DNA of 64,000 nucleotides from Saxidomus purpurata (Eukaryota > Mollusca > Bivalvia > Venerida > Veneridae): contig JAFMSR010000009.1 of NCBI GenBank assembly GCA_022818135.1, positions 27,334,036 through 27,398,035 of the forward strand, written 5' to 3'. Position 1 is the stretch's first letter; every line of letters starts with the position of its first letter. The notes beneath the pieces were generated by a model. It made no database searches. It was not told where the DNA came from and was given only the letters and a program-made list of their open reading frames with translations. Of the stretch, positions 35,187 through 48,039 are shown piece by piece. Position numbers and translations under genes: made by a program.

Positions 35187-36049
35187 TCATAGCGGCCAAC
35201 ACTACACAGCCGCGCCTACTTTACACAGACACCAGTACAGACAGTTGTGTGTTTCCTAGTACTGAAAACAGTCATGTTTTCATTAAACTAAAACTTGCTC
35301 ACAGGGTTGTTTCATAGTTGCATAGTGTTGCTGTATTTCTTGTTATTACGATGAACGTTGAATGCAAACAGTTAGTTATAGAACTTAGAGAGTTGTTACT
35401 CATTTTCTGATTTCATTTGCAAATAGAATGTTTCTTGATGTATGCTTGTAAAAAATAACAGTGTGTACAGTACGAGGTTCTGTAGTTTGTCTTAAGGTTA
35501 GATAGAAAACTTCGCAACCGGTCTCAAATGCCTGGCTTCTGACAGCTAAAGGTAAGCTCAAATGTAACATGGCATAAGCTAGCTATCTGTGCCTACAACA
35601 ACTTTAGGGACTTAGGATGATTTCATGTTAGAAAATTCTCATTTGTTACCTTGCTGTTAGTACATGTGTACTTATATTTCTACAATGGGTACATGTGTAC
35701 TTAGGCCAATACCAGATGATCTTCATTTAACACATCATAGACTTTAATTTCGGGCCTACCATAAAGTTAAATGGCACAGATATGCAAAAATTACAAAATG
35801 AATTGAGAATTAACTTTAACTTAGTTCAAGCAAGGACTGTTCGTTTTTTAACGTGTCGGTGAAATATGCACTGTTGAATGAAGAGTGTTTTACAGGGAAA
35901 TACTTCATAAAGTAGTCATTCCATGATATTAGTTGTGTTCAAAATGCTGTAAATATAACTTATTTTCTTATACGACTTTTTGTTAGAAATGCTACTGACT
36001 TAATGTTTCTTACTGTTATAAGTTGTAATGTAGCAGGGATAATGTCTTG

Positions 36050-36640
36050 TGTTAGAATGTCTGGTCCCACTATGTCAAGGTCAGTGTCTGATCCTCACAA
36101 TGTCAAATTCAGTGTCTAATCACCACAATGTCTTTTCCCCACAATGTAAAGGTAAGTGTCTTATTCCCACAATGGCAAGGTTGGTGCCTTATATCCCACA
36201 ATGTCAAGGTTTATGTCTGATCATCACAATGTCAAGGTCAATGTCTTATCCCCACAGTGTCAAGGTCAATGTCTTATTCCAACAATGTCAAGGTCTATGT
36301 CTGATTCTCACAATGTCAAGCTCAGTGTCTTATTCCCACAATGGCAAGGTCAGTGCCTTATTTCCTACAATGTCAAGGTAAATGTCTGATCCTCACAATG
36401 TCAAGGTCAATGTCTTATCCCCACAATGTCAAGGTCAATGTCTTATCCCCCTCCCACAATGTTTCGGTCAGTGTCTTGTTCCCCACAATGTCAGGGTCAG
36501 TGTCTTATTCCCACAATGTTGAGGTTATTGTCTTATCCCGACAATGTTAAGGTCGGTGTGTTATCTCCACAATGTCAAGAACAATGTCTTTTCCCCACAA
36601 TGTCAAGGTCAATGTTCTGTCTTTGTCTCTGTACTTGTGT
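36050..36640. repeat. 28-bp minisatellite downstream of the kinase stop
   Basis: About 20 units of acaatgtcaaggtcaatgtc + ttatcccc, with 28–29 bp periodicity. Chance open frames through it are not genes. It lies between the stop codon and the AATAAA at 36713. Confidence 0.9.
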
Positions 36641-36712
36641 TTTTATTTTTCTATAGATTTGATATTACTTACAGGATTGCCATGAATTATATGTCATGTA
36701 CAATGGAGCTTA

Positions 36713-36718
36713 AATAAA
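36713..36718 (+). promoter_or_regulatory. Candidate polyadenylation signal for the IP3 3-kinase gene
   Basis: An AATAAA lies about 1.5 kb after the stop and just past the 28-bp minisatellite, which would then be in the 3' UTR. An ATTAAA variant at 35281–35286 is a closer alternative. Only transcript data can decide. Confidence 0.3.
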
Positions 36719-36719
36719 G

Positions 36720-39700
36720 TCCAGGAATGTCTTGAGAGGACTGTAGTGGTAGGTCACATAATGCTGCATATATTGTCTATGCATCCTCAAAAGCATGCTT
36801 CACAGTGTACCTTGTAAAACACACCTGGAAATATGTGCTTTACTACTGACCTTCTATGTCAGTTTTAATTAGGAACATTTTTAACCACATTCCAAAATGA
36901 GACATGTCTGTATGAGAGCTGAGTCATCATCTAATTGTATTACAAAAAGTGAAAACTGTACAAAATTTGCAGTTAAAATCTAATTACTTATTGTTCACAG
37001 TACTAAATTAGTACTTTGTGGAATGATAGGTGAACAAAGATGCTGTTACTGAGTTGAATGCTGAAGAAAATATTGATAAAAATGTTACAAGATTTATAGC
37101 AACAGTCCTCCAGAATATGTCAATTCTCTTCATAAATAAATTTTTCAATTGAAATCATTTCTATGATTTAATTTCAAGCCCTCATTTATTTCATTAATGC
37201 TACTGATGCATTGTATTGCAAGGCAGACACACAAGGGTTATATCATAAGCTATTGTCTGCTCATTTCTCCAAATATTTATTTATCAGCAATAAGGTTGTT
37301 TCAGTTATTAAGTCAGAATTTAGCCTCTCACCTTTATATGAAAATTGTAGAACAGGTTGGATAAAAGATGTTTGGTAACTTGAAACTGAGTTGAGTACTG
37401 TTGGTCACACAGTCTCCACCACAGTTACAGCTAAGGATGCTTTTGAAAGTAAGACTGACCCTTTTTAACGGATGCGCCTTCCTAAATCAGTCCTTAGAAG
37501 AGGGCCAAACTACATTCCAAACATTATTAAAATGATCATTCAAACTGTTCATTCTAGTTGAAAATTAATTCACTTGGTCAAAACTAAGAAACATATCCAA
37601 ACCGCTTCCTCCTAAAGCTGAAGGCATAGATAGATCCTCTTTGAACTTTTTTTAATCATATGTAGTTGGAATTAGTTACATATCAGTGAAAACGTTTGCA
37701 TAGTTCTGAGTCTAAAATGGCAGCCATGTTTCATCTGAGGTTTCAGCCTGAAACTTTCAGGAGGATGATTTTTACTGATCAGTTGAATTGGTTATGTCTG
37801 AAACTCGGTCACCAGGTCACCCAGGACCAGGTGATATGAAGATATTACATATGTGCATGTAAGGATTTGCTCAAAAAATGGTGTCTTCAAGTTATTTAAG
37901 TTGAATGTGAAAAGAATACCATTTAGTTTGGCTTAGAACATATAGAATGCCCTGTTTTCTCATTGATAGTGATTTCTTCGTATTTGGAAGAAGAGTTCTT
38001 GATATTACTTCATGATTTTCATTTGATTTTTTAAGAACTAAAAATATTGCCAGTCAAAAAGTTATGCAATGCTATGTTTGGAGTTTAAAACAGTAGTGGT
38101 CTTCAACCAGTTCTGTTATTACTGGCCAGTCATGTACTGCAATTCAAATTTTGATTAGAAAATTTAAAGAATTGTTGTATATTCAAATCAGTCAAAGTAT
38201 TAAATCTGAAGACTTTTTACAGGGTTAACATTGTTATGATTACCAGAGTATGGTTTTAAGCTTGACATCCAAGTTCACAGCAGTATTATATCTCTATATT
38301 GGAGCAGATTTTTTTATTGCATGCTACTTGCATTTTCAACATGTTGACGTTAGTGTTCTTACTACAGCATTTGCTCATTGTTTTAGGTTTAGATTGGGAA
38401 ATTTCCACATTCTAGGCACATTTTTGCAGGCCATACATATCCTGATTGAAAACAAGTTAAATATAAACCCAAATCACATTTTTACTGACTTTTCCCCCAG
38501 GTTCTTACGCTATAAATTCGGGATTTATATAAGTGATGTGAAAAATTCTAAGTTAACAGAGAGAAAACAGCAGTAATCAACAATTCTTGTTAACTGTTAT
38601 ATTTGCGTTTTCTGTTGTAAATGTTTCTTATACTTTATGCAATGTTTACTTCCAGGTAAGTTATATCAGTGGTTTGTTCTCACTGTATCATTTACATCTT
38701 ATTTATAAAATGATTTTTTTGCTTAGCAAAACCAATCTGAAATTAACTCATTAGCTGCGACAGAAATGCTAGTTAGGCATTTAAATGTTTAACGAGGCTC
38801 ATGTTACAGGGAAGTATTGTTAATTTGTAGCTTAAATCATGCTTTATTGCTTTTGTTAAAGGACACCATACAGTTAAATTAACCTGATTTTCAAATCCTG
38901 CCTTTTAGTATTATACTTGTTTATGTTGTTCGATGCGCAAACTGGTAGGTGGCATGAAACAAGGAGTTCCTCGTAAGTAACCTTAGTTTGGATGGATATG
39001 ATATTCATCTTAAACTTCAATTTGTGGATAGATTATTTCAAAACATATTTTGGGATTGATTGGGGCAAGGTCAAGGCCACTGCTACTAAAAATAGAGAAA
39101 ATGTCTCTGCTCAATTACTTTTGTTCATATAGATGTAAATTTCAGATTATAATATGCAGCTATAAAGGAAAGTGCAGTGCAAAAGAACCCAAACTTTACC
39201 TTTTATGTTTTGCCCCATTTTTAAATTGCTTAACAACATACATTAAAACTTCGATAACTGGATGTTGCAAGAGGATTTAGTTAAATGCTTGAGTTACCTT
39301 GGTTCTCGATTTTTTCAAATCCCGAGCAGTTTACAAGAAAGAATTTGTTCTACGGGTCTTTTTAATAGAAAGGTGCATTTCTCCAACTGTTACAGGTAGT
39401 AATGTAGTTGCTTAAATATGCATTTGTTATATTATAACATGTACCTTTTGTGCTATGTTGTTTTTGTTTGATAAAATAAATCCTTGGTGTTAATCTTTTG
39501 TACATGTAAATTTCAGAGGTACCGGTGATTTGTTAAGATACAACAGTCATGACATTTCCTAAATTTTAACTACGATACAATTCAACATGTTATTAAAAAA
39601 AAAAATGTCAGTAAAAAAATCTTTTTTTTTTTAAATTCTGTTGTCAATACATATTAAAATGTCAATTACATTTTTTCATGCAAAAATGAAAACACACAAA

Positions 39701-40800
39701 CTTCTTTTATTTTTGTTTTGTTCTCATTCAGTCAATGTATAAATTTAATAAATCTGGTTTGATTAGTGACTGAGTTGTTGCAGGTAAAATAGTAAGAAAT
39801 TTACATTATTGGACCACAGATCTTCCTTGAGTTACCAAGTTAGTGAATCTTGAGATATCCATGGTAATGTGTTGTAAACAAACAGGAAAAGTATCCATGG
39901 TCAAAACATATAGGAAAAGTGACCAGTACCAGAGAGAGGTCTTGAGTTATCCCGAATCCTTGAGTAATAAATGCTCAAGTTAACAAAGTTTTAGGGTATA
40001 TGAATTTGCTTTACAGTAGCATAGTTCTTATACTGTTCAAGGGATTGATATCTAAATTAAAATAAATACAGATTGAACAGAAACAAGTTACTGCACAGGA
40101 TGAATAACTGTAGTCTGCACATTTTTGTTATCTCCCTTTGTTATATTTTTATAACTTAAAATGTATTCATTGGATTTAGTTGATATTTCACACAAATATA
40201 GAGGACAATGAGAGAAAGTGTAGTTTCAAAGAACAATAATAAAAAAAGCTGGCCCTTTAATATCTTCCTTATCATAGAACTGACTAAATACAGGTTGAAA
40301 TTTTTAAGGGAGCTCTCGTTTATTTACCTGTAAATATAACTGAGTCTGGTCAAATGTTGAAAATCTAGTTACGTTGCATTGCTGTGTGTTTTTTTTGTGT
40401 TTTAATTGTTTGAGCCAGAGTTTGAGCTCATACTTAGCTTATGCAATATTTTATTGTTTATCAATCTGTAGAAGATATGTATGAACTCTCTCCAGAGTCC
40501 TCTGCATGTAAACTGTTGGAACTTTGATAAACTTTTGCTTGTGTGTTTTGGATGGTGACAAAACTATTAAGTATTTTGTGTTAAAACTTGGCAAAGGTGT
40601 TAGGGCATTAGGTATACTCACTCTTTCAATAATTAAGACAAATTGTGCACTTTTTCAGACTTAAAAAATTCTTGTTCCAACTTTGTGTGCAAGTTGCTGC
40701 CTCAGGAACGAATGCAGAGATAAGCTTGAAACATTACATTCATCCTCAGCCTCATTTTACACATCTAACACACAAGAAAGAAGTTCATTTATCAAACTTC
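36720..40800. other. Convergent intergenic region, no gene recognised
   Basis: AT-rich sequence with short unsupported frames only. Part may be kinase 3' UTR. Confidence 0.5.
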
Positions 40801-40808
40801 CAGTAGTT

Positions 40809-41923
40809 ATGTCTCCCCCACCTCGGGGGGAGACATATTGTTTTTGCCCTGTCCGTCAGTCCGTCCCAGTCCGTCAGTCCGTCCGTCCATTCTTCGTTTC
40901 CGGACGATAACTAGAGTTCCTTTTGACCTACAGCTCTCAAACTTCATAGGATGAATGGTCTTATTGAGCAGATGATCCCTATTGTTTTTGGGGTCAGTAG
41001 TTCAAAGGTCAAGGTCACAGTGACCGTTGGTCAATTTCCCGGTCCCGGATGATAACTAGAGTTCCTTTTGACCTACAGCCCTCAAACTTCATAGGATGAT
41101 TGGTCTTATAGAGCTGATGATCCCTATTGTTTTTGGGGTCAGTAGGTCAAAGGTCAAGGTCACACTGACCGTTGGTCAATTTCTCGTTTCCGGATGATAA
41201 CTAGAGTTCCTTTAGACCTACAGACCTCAAACTTCATAGGATGATTGGTCTTATAGAGCAGATGATCCCTATTGTTTTTGGGGTCAGTAGGTCAAAGGTC
41301 AAGGTCACAGTGACCGTTGGTCAATTTCTCATTTCCGGATGATAACTAGAGTTCCTTTTGACCTACAACCTCAAACTGGGGGAGTCCGTCAGTCCGTCCG
41401 TCCATTCTTCGCGTTTCCGGACGATAACTAGAGTTCCTTTTGACCTACAGCTCTCAAACTTCATAGGATGAATGGTCTTATTGAGCAGATGATCCCTATT
41501 GTTTTTGGGGTCAGTAGTTCAAAGGTCAAGGTCACAGTGACCGTTGGTCAATTCTCGCTTCCGGATGATAACTAGAGTTCCTTTTGACCTACAGCCCTCA
41601 AACTTCATAGGATGATTGGTCTTATAGAGCTGATGATCCCTATTGTTTTTGGGGTCAGTAGGTCAAAGGTCAAGGTCATACTGACCGTTTGTCAATTTCG
41701 GTTCCGGATGATAACTAGAGTTCCTTTAGACCTACAGACCTCAAACTTCATAGGATGATTGGTCTTATTGAGCAGATGATCCCTATTGTTTTTGGGGTCA
41801 GTAGTTCAAAGGTCAAGGTCACAGTGACCGTTGGTCAATTTCTCGTTATAATTTGGGGTCACTAACTCAAAGGTCAAGGTCATAAGGGGGGAGACAAGTT
41901 TTTTTGTGAAAAACAATCTCTAG
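40809..41923 (-). mobile_element. Tandem-core element with ERE-like palindromes
   Basis: The left end is a hairpin (atgtctccccc / ggggggagacat) followed by ccgtcagtccgtccc runs. Then come about seven units of roughly 145 bp (gataactagagttccttttg, tcaaacttcataggatgatt, gatccctattgtttttgggg, tcaaaggtcaaggtcacagtg). The right end is aaggggggagacaag. A second ccgtcagtccgtccgtcc run at about 41384 suggests a composite of two copies. Confidence 0.7.
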
Positions 41924-41930
41924 TTTCCTT

Positions 41931-42105
41931 TAGGTGAGCAGATCAATGTTTATATTGCTCATCTTTAGGTGAGCAGATTTAGGTTTATATTGCTCATCTT
42001 TAGGTGAGCAGATTTAGGTTTATATTGCTCATCTTTAGGTGAGCAGATTTAGGTTTATATTGCTCATCTTTAGGTGAACAAATTTAAGTTGATATTGCTC
42101 ATCTT
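41931..42105. repeat. 35-bp array of transposon-end palindromes
   Basis: Five units of 35 bp (taggtgagcagatttaggtt + tatattgctcatctt). Each junction forms tgctcatctttaggtgagca, a palindrome resembling the gctcacc/ggtgagc ends of the elements at 2.97–4.26 and 15.7–17.0 kb. Confidence 0.8.
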
Positions 42106-43014
42106 GTTAACACATAAAAGTACAGTACTGCATAAAAATGCAGTTGTGCTTGTATATACATGTTTTGCATAAAATGACATAGAAAATGAAATATACTTGT
42201 ATACATCTAGCAAATAGTTTTCTGGTCAGCGATCACATTTTCTTGTCTGTATACTTGATGATGTTTAAAGTTAAAGAGGCATACCCTAAATCTGGGATCA
42301 ATTTAAATAACTTTAAAACAGCTTTTATTCAAATAATTTAAAGAATTGAAACCGAACCTGAAAGTTTCAGCTAAAATTCCAGCAAATATCTGTAAAATTA
42401 GCACAATCATACATGATGTAGTTCCATAAAACCTTCATAAACATTTGTTTCAACATTTGTGTGTGGATAGCGATTTATTATAAAACGTCACTGTATTGGC
42501 ACACTGTGTGTAAACAAGACACAATTATGTTCTTCTTGCAAAACTGATTTGTTGATTATTTTCATACATTTAGCTCATTGTTAATGTTGTGAGAAAATAA
42601 TCTGCTCGTTGTAGGGAATGCCCCTTTAGTTGTTTGTCATGTAAGTTATTAACTGAGATTTGAAGACGAACACGGATTACCAGGGTAACAGTAGCATTCA
42701 TTGATGCAATCCTCTTATAGCTTACAAGAGTTGTGACCACGTAGCATCTGATTGTGAACCTTTTGGTGTTAGAAGGTTCTAGAATAACTGAACAAAGAGC
42801 AAGTTAATGTCAAGGTTATCATGTAGACAGACTGCCTCCATTCGTATCATTCTTACTCAGTATTGTGCAAATGATATTGTGCAGGAAAAAGGTGTAGGCT
42901 CAGATGTTTTCCACAAACTATGCCTCCTCAACATTGTCTGGTTATAAAGCTTTAAGCAATTTTTTTTCCCCGGCTAGTTAAAGTTGAAACAAGCCAAACA
43001 AAATTGTGACTCCC

Positions 43015-43215
43015 GTGTCTTACTAAAACCTGAGTACCAGTGTCACTCAGAAACCTGGTTCCAAATGTCAGACAAACAGCTGGCTCCCAGTGTTAGCCAA
43101 ATGCCTGATTCCCAGGGTTAGACAAATGGCTCCCAGTGTCACACACATGGCTCCAAATGTCAAGCAACATCTGGTTCCTAGTGTCAGACAGACACCTGTC
43201 CTGGTTCCCAGTGTT
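43015..43215. repeat. Degenerate short tandem repeat
   Basis: Repeated 'ctggttcccagtgtcagaca'-like units of about 30 bp, strongly diverged. Confidence 0.5.
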
Positions 43216-43580
43216 TATCCCTGCCAACTTAAAGTCTCATTAGCACTGTAGATAATCATAAGTAGATGATAAATTTACAGAGAGAATAATGATAGAATTG
43301 TGTTCTAATTTAGTGTAAAACGATGTTGCATATAGATTTCTTCCTCACAAAAGTGTTGTAAAACAACATTTGCAATATCATTGAGAGAAAAAATACATGT
43401 ACTTTCGAGTTAACAAACAATGGTAGGAATGCTTTTCAAACAAGTAAACAGTCAATTTTGCAGTAAGACATTGTTCTTAATATTAAAACAAAGACTAGTA
43501 CATTGTGTAATTTTACATCCAAAGTGTTAAGGGGTATAAGATATAAGATATAAGAAATAAAAAGTGCTAGCTTTAGACCT

Positions 43581-43694
43581 GTATTAACATGTGACTGCTT
43601 TATTTATAGTCGGTTCAAAAGCTCGATAAGAACTTGAGCTTACGTTTCACTTTGCTTGCCTTGCTGATTTTAAATAAAACTTATCTTATCTTAT
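43581..43694 (+). mobile_element. 114-bp retroposed tail with target-site duplication
   Basis: The insert ends aataaaacttatcttatctt(atc)n and is flanked by ctttagacct on both sides (43571–43580, 43695–43704), as expected for a 5'-truncated retroposon. The body was not assigned to a family. Confidence 0.6.
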
Positions 43695-43704
43695 CTTTAG
43701 ACCT

Positions 43705-46700
43705 CAGATTTCACTCTGTAAGTATTAAGATGGGCATTCAAAACCTTTACTGTCTGCTTGGTAGGGCTTGTGTTTTATTTTGTTGAAGATTTTTTAAGTA
43801 ATGTTCACTGATTGACAGAAATTTTAGAATACAATGTAATAACAAAGAGCTTTTACATTTTATTTTTAATTTCTTGCAGAATTCTTTGAAGACAAGAGGT
43901 ATTTTAGATTGAGATTATGTTTTAACAATTGTTTTTATCTTTTCTCTGATTTCTATGTGTAAGTATTCTGTATGTGTAAGGCTTTTTACAACAACATAGG
44001 GTTTCTGTGTACAGGAATTATTTGTGATAAATGAAAATGGTGGCATTTTATGTGCTGCCCTCATTCAAATATTTGTTCTATATTTTTCATAATAGACGTC
44101 CGAGCTTAAATTGCTAGAATAGCCTAAAAGCAAAATAACTTTTTTTTGAGAAATTGCAATAGAAAAATAGTTAGTTAGACTTAAACACGAGGAATTACTT
44201 TATGTGTCTAGGATATCATAATCCACATGGGGTATTTACCATTGCCTGCTACAATAATTTTGACCTGTCCAAATGTTGATTTTTCACCAAACTATTATGC
44301 AAAAATAGACAACAAACATTGCTGCTAATTATAGTCATGTAGATACAAAAAGAGTTTTGTTTCTAAAAATTTAACCAGTAACAACAGCAGAAGTAGCAGT
44401 CATGTAAATGAATACCCCCGCCCCCTCCCCCTGGATTATATGTAGAGGCTTTGTGGTGTTTTGTGAACTTGTATTTCAAGAAAACCTGTTTCAGCATGAT
44501 GCATTAAATGATTGTTACACTTTCTGATTTGTTGTAATTTCTGGATCCTGAGGCGGCATCTTAATTGATCATCTATGATTTGTGTAAATTTCTTGCTTTA
44601 CACTCTAGCTCCTTCATTTCTTCACAAACCCTAAAAAATCATACTAACAATGAATATGTGTGACTGAAAAATCTAGGCCAATGTTGACATGTGACTGACA
44701 ATGATCTTTCGAGATATTTTCGTTCTTTTGAAGAAAATTGGACCAGTCTGATGATTTAAAGTGTGGCTTATCTGAGGGGTTTAGTACCAAGGATAGTTGT
44801 GCATAGCCTTGGCCTGTTTTTGATCAGGAACTTACATCATAACACCAAATACAGAAACCACGGGGCAGTGGTTCAAGCACCAATGTACCAAAACTCATTA
44901 CATTTTCAGTCTTTTAGGTACCAGTATGCAAGGGAGTCATACTGGCTGAGTTCAGATGGGGAGAAATCTAACAGTTGGCAAGGACTATAAACAATCTAAA
45001 CCAAAGTAGTTAGTGCCCTTGGTTTTCTTCCCTACATAATGTACGTAACATAGAGATGTTTGTTGGCACAATTTTTCAGGTACTGCTAACCAGAAATCAA
45101 TGAAAATTCACAGAAATGATTAGTCCAAAGCTTAATTGTGCAAATTGTAGTCATGTTACACCTGAATAGATTTAATTGAATTATTGCCCTTTTAATTATT
45201 CATACAGTGTAGATCGAGATGCTTTTTGAGCGAGTTATTTTTAACGAATCACCGATTGAAAATCGATGACATTTTCACATGTGATATGAACCAAGCTTTG
45301 TTGTGCACATTGCCAGCATGTTATACTGGGATATTTTTTGGCTAAAATTTCTTGAAACTTCCGACATATTATCGAAAAAGCAACCACAACCATCAGTGTC
45401 CAGCACCCATATGCAGTGCCCCTATTTCTCTGTGTCCAAGCAGGTTGAAGCAGCCACTAAAACTGTGTCAAGCTGGCATCTAGGGGTATTCTTCACCTTT
45501 AGTGATAGCTCCATTGCAGTTGGTAATTTGGTAATAAACTACATAGAAATCAACCTATTATGTGTCCAGCTATTATTCTGAGGAGAGTAAGACTTTCCTT
45601 ATCATCTTTGATAAAAGTATTCCTACTATGAACTGGAAAATGTTTGGTGCTTATGATGTCTGTCTCAAACAGGCATAAATTACCTTCAAGACCAGTTCCA
45701 GAAATGGAAGAACGACTGTTGGATTCTATTGATATAAATTGATTAAATAATACCCTAGTAGCCAGTACTTGCCATAATGTAACCAAACATGTGTCTGAAT
45801 CTGGACAAATGGATTATGGGTAGAAAACCCAAATGTTTAGTGGATGACTTGCCTTTTTAAAGGTCATAAGTCTTACAGGCAAATAATAGCTTGAATATAA
45901 TATGGTTGCCAAAATCTAACCTGCTGGAACTTGTTTCATGTAAAAATGAGACCAACCAAAGGTACAAGGAAAAGAAAATAACTAAGTCAACCAAAGTTTT
46001 GTGCCTTTATTTCATTACAAAGACAATAGCTTTATAAAAAATATAATAACATATATTAAAATATCACAGATCAGAAAAGAGATATTACGAAATAACTTTC
46101 AGAGAATACTTTTTATAATGACAAGCAAACTGTTGCTCAATTCGATCGCATTTTACCGGTCTTTACAGACAACCTTAATGCCTACAACTTAGGCATCCTA
46201 CAGAGATAAAAAGATTAGTATGTAGGAGTGAAATGAAAGCAAGAAAATTCAAAACACAATAAACAACATTGACTACATGAAAGAGAGTTTATCTCTTGAC
46301 AAACTAATAAAAACAAACAGTGTTCAGATTCATGTATCTTTTCGCATTGAAGTTAAAATGTATGACATCATGACACAATCAAGGTATAAGTCAAGTCATT
46401 AGTTAAATATCACAAACTTTCCCTTGAACCACTTTTTTCCAGAAAGTATGGCCGTCTATTTACCCGATCACTGTCCTTGGTCTCCATTCTCATTACCCTC
46501 TTGCATTACTGAAATCTGGAGTGACCAGATTGAGTTACCAACTAAAAGAAAGCATACTACCACTGTGTGATTAGCCACACCTAGATTGTTTTAGTTAGCA
46601 ACAATGGTATATGAATTGTTCGAAATTAACCTTAACAGCTGAATCTCCCATCCAACTTATTGCCATGGAAACTGGCAGTTTAAATAAACAAAGGTAATTA

Positions 46701-46727
46701 TTGACAACTTACTGGCAAGATTGCAAT
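43705..46727. other. Convergent intergenic region, no gene recognised
   Basis: No splice-supported coding exon on either strand. A short C-rich run is at about 44415. Confidence 0.5.
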
Positions 46728-47463
46728 AAGAGGGCCAAAGCAGCCCTGTATCACTCACCTGAGTCAACAGAAAGCATCTACAACTCATGCTTAAACCAGC
46801 AGGATGGGTAATGATGATCTGAATACAGGTCATGACACTAGCATAAACAAATTAAACAACCTTTTTAGACTTTTTTTTTTAAGAACAGGAGATTTCATTT
46901 TCCTATAAATAGAAGAAAAATGGGAGCTAAATTTCATATGTTATATTTCAATTTTCTTTACGCTACTTTAGTTAGGGGCCATTAGATGGTATTTGTTAAA
47001 AACAGAAATAGAGCTGTCATAGAAGAATTTGATTTGTAACTAAATCTAACCAAAGTTATGCCACCTTGAGATAAAAAAATATTACAGCAATTATGTACAA
47101 CATTTGAAAACAACTAAAACAAAGTGATCCCTGTATAGCTACCCAACTTCCCACCTTATTTGATGATGGAATAATTAGATTCTTACAAGAGATTTCAAGA
47201 AGGGGATTTATAAGTTTGAACACTAGTTAAGTTTATATAGGGAAGGCAGTCCACATAACTGGAAGGCCTCATTCTTCATTTAAACAATTTTAATAGAGCA
47301 TATTTAACCTTTATGGTGATGGAATAAAATCCCAATAAATTGTAATGAAATAAAATTCCAACAAATTGTTTCAGGAAAGACACATCTTAATTTTTTTCCA
47401 AGGCAGTCACAGGCCAATCACAATAGCTCAAACAGATCATTTTTGTGTTCAGATGAGCTAAAA
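46728..47463 (+). mobile_element. Diverged gctcacc-class element
   Basis: The left end, aagagggccaaagcagccctgtatcactcacct, and the right end, caatagctcaaac…cagatgagcta, match the ends of the 2.97–4.26 kb class; the tandem core has decayed. Confidence 0.5.
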
Positions 47464-47747
47464 GTAAACAGAAGATAACAAACAAACAAACTAACAAACT
47501 GGTACATTATGCTTTCTTGTTAACATTTAACACAAAAAGACTAGATAATTACCCTAGTTTAGCCTTCTGTATGAGGTTTCCAATGTATTAATGAGCAGAA
47601 TTTGTATAACAGAAATTAGTTTCGTTACTGGAATTGCCATGCCAATTTTCAAAACTGTCAACTCAAGTGTCATGCCAGTCATTGACATATAGTTCAGAAA
47701 GTCTTAATTCTAAGAAGTCTACATTTCCTTGATAAAAATAGCAAAAA

Positions 47748-47795
47748 CCCCCCCCCCCCCAAAAAAAAACCCCCCCCCCCCCCCCCCCCCAAACC

Positions 47796-47829
<34 letters not shown>

Positions 47830-47836
47830 AAAACCC

Positions 47837-47903
<67 letters not shown>

Positions 47904-48036
47904 CCCCCCCCCCCCCCCCCCCCCCCCCAACCCCCAAAAAAAAAAAAAAAAAAAACCACACCCCCCCCCCCCCCCCCAAAAAAAAAAAAAAAAAAAAAAA
48001 AAAAACCCCCCCCCCCCCCCCCCCCCGGGGGGGGGG
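47748..48036. other. Poly-A/poly-C/poly-G block, suspect sequence quality
   Basis: Nearly 290 bp made almost only of A and C runs ending in a G run. Frames of poly-Lys/Pro or poly-Phe/Gly across it are artefacts. Confidence 0.6.
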
Positions 48037-48039
48037 GCA

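Noticed and set aside
36049..36656. Four overlapping plus-strand frames of 69–110 codons
   Set aside because: The 28-bp minisatellite is stop-poor in several frames, so these are repeat artefacts.
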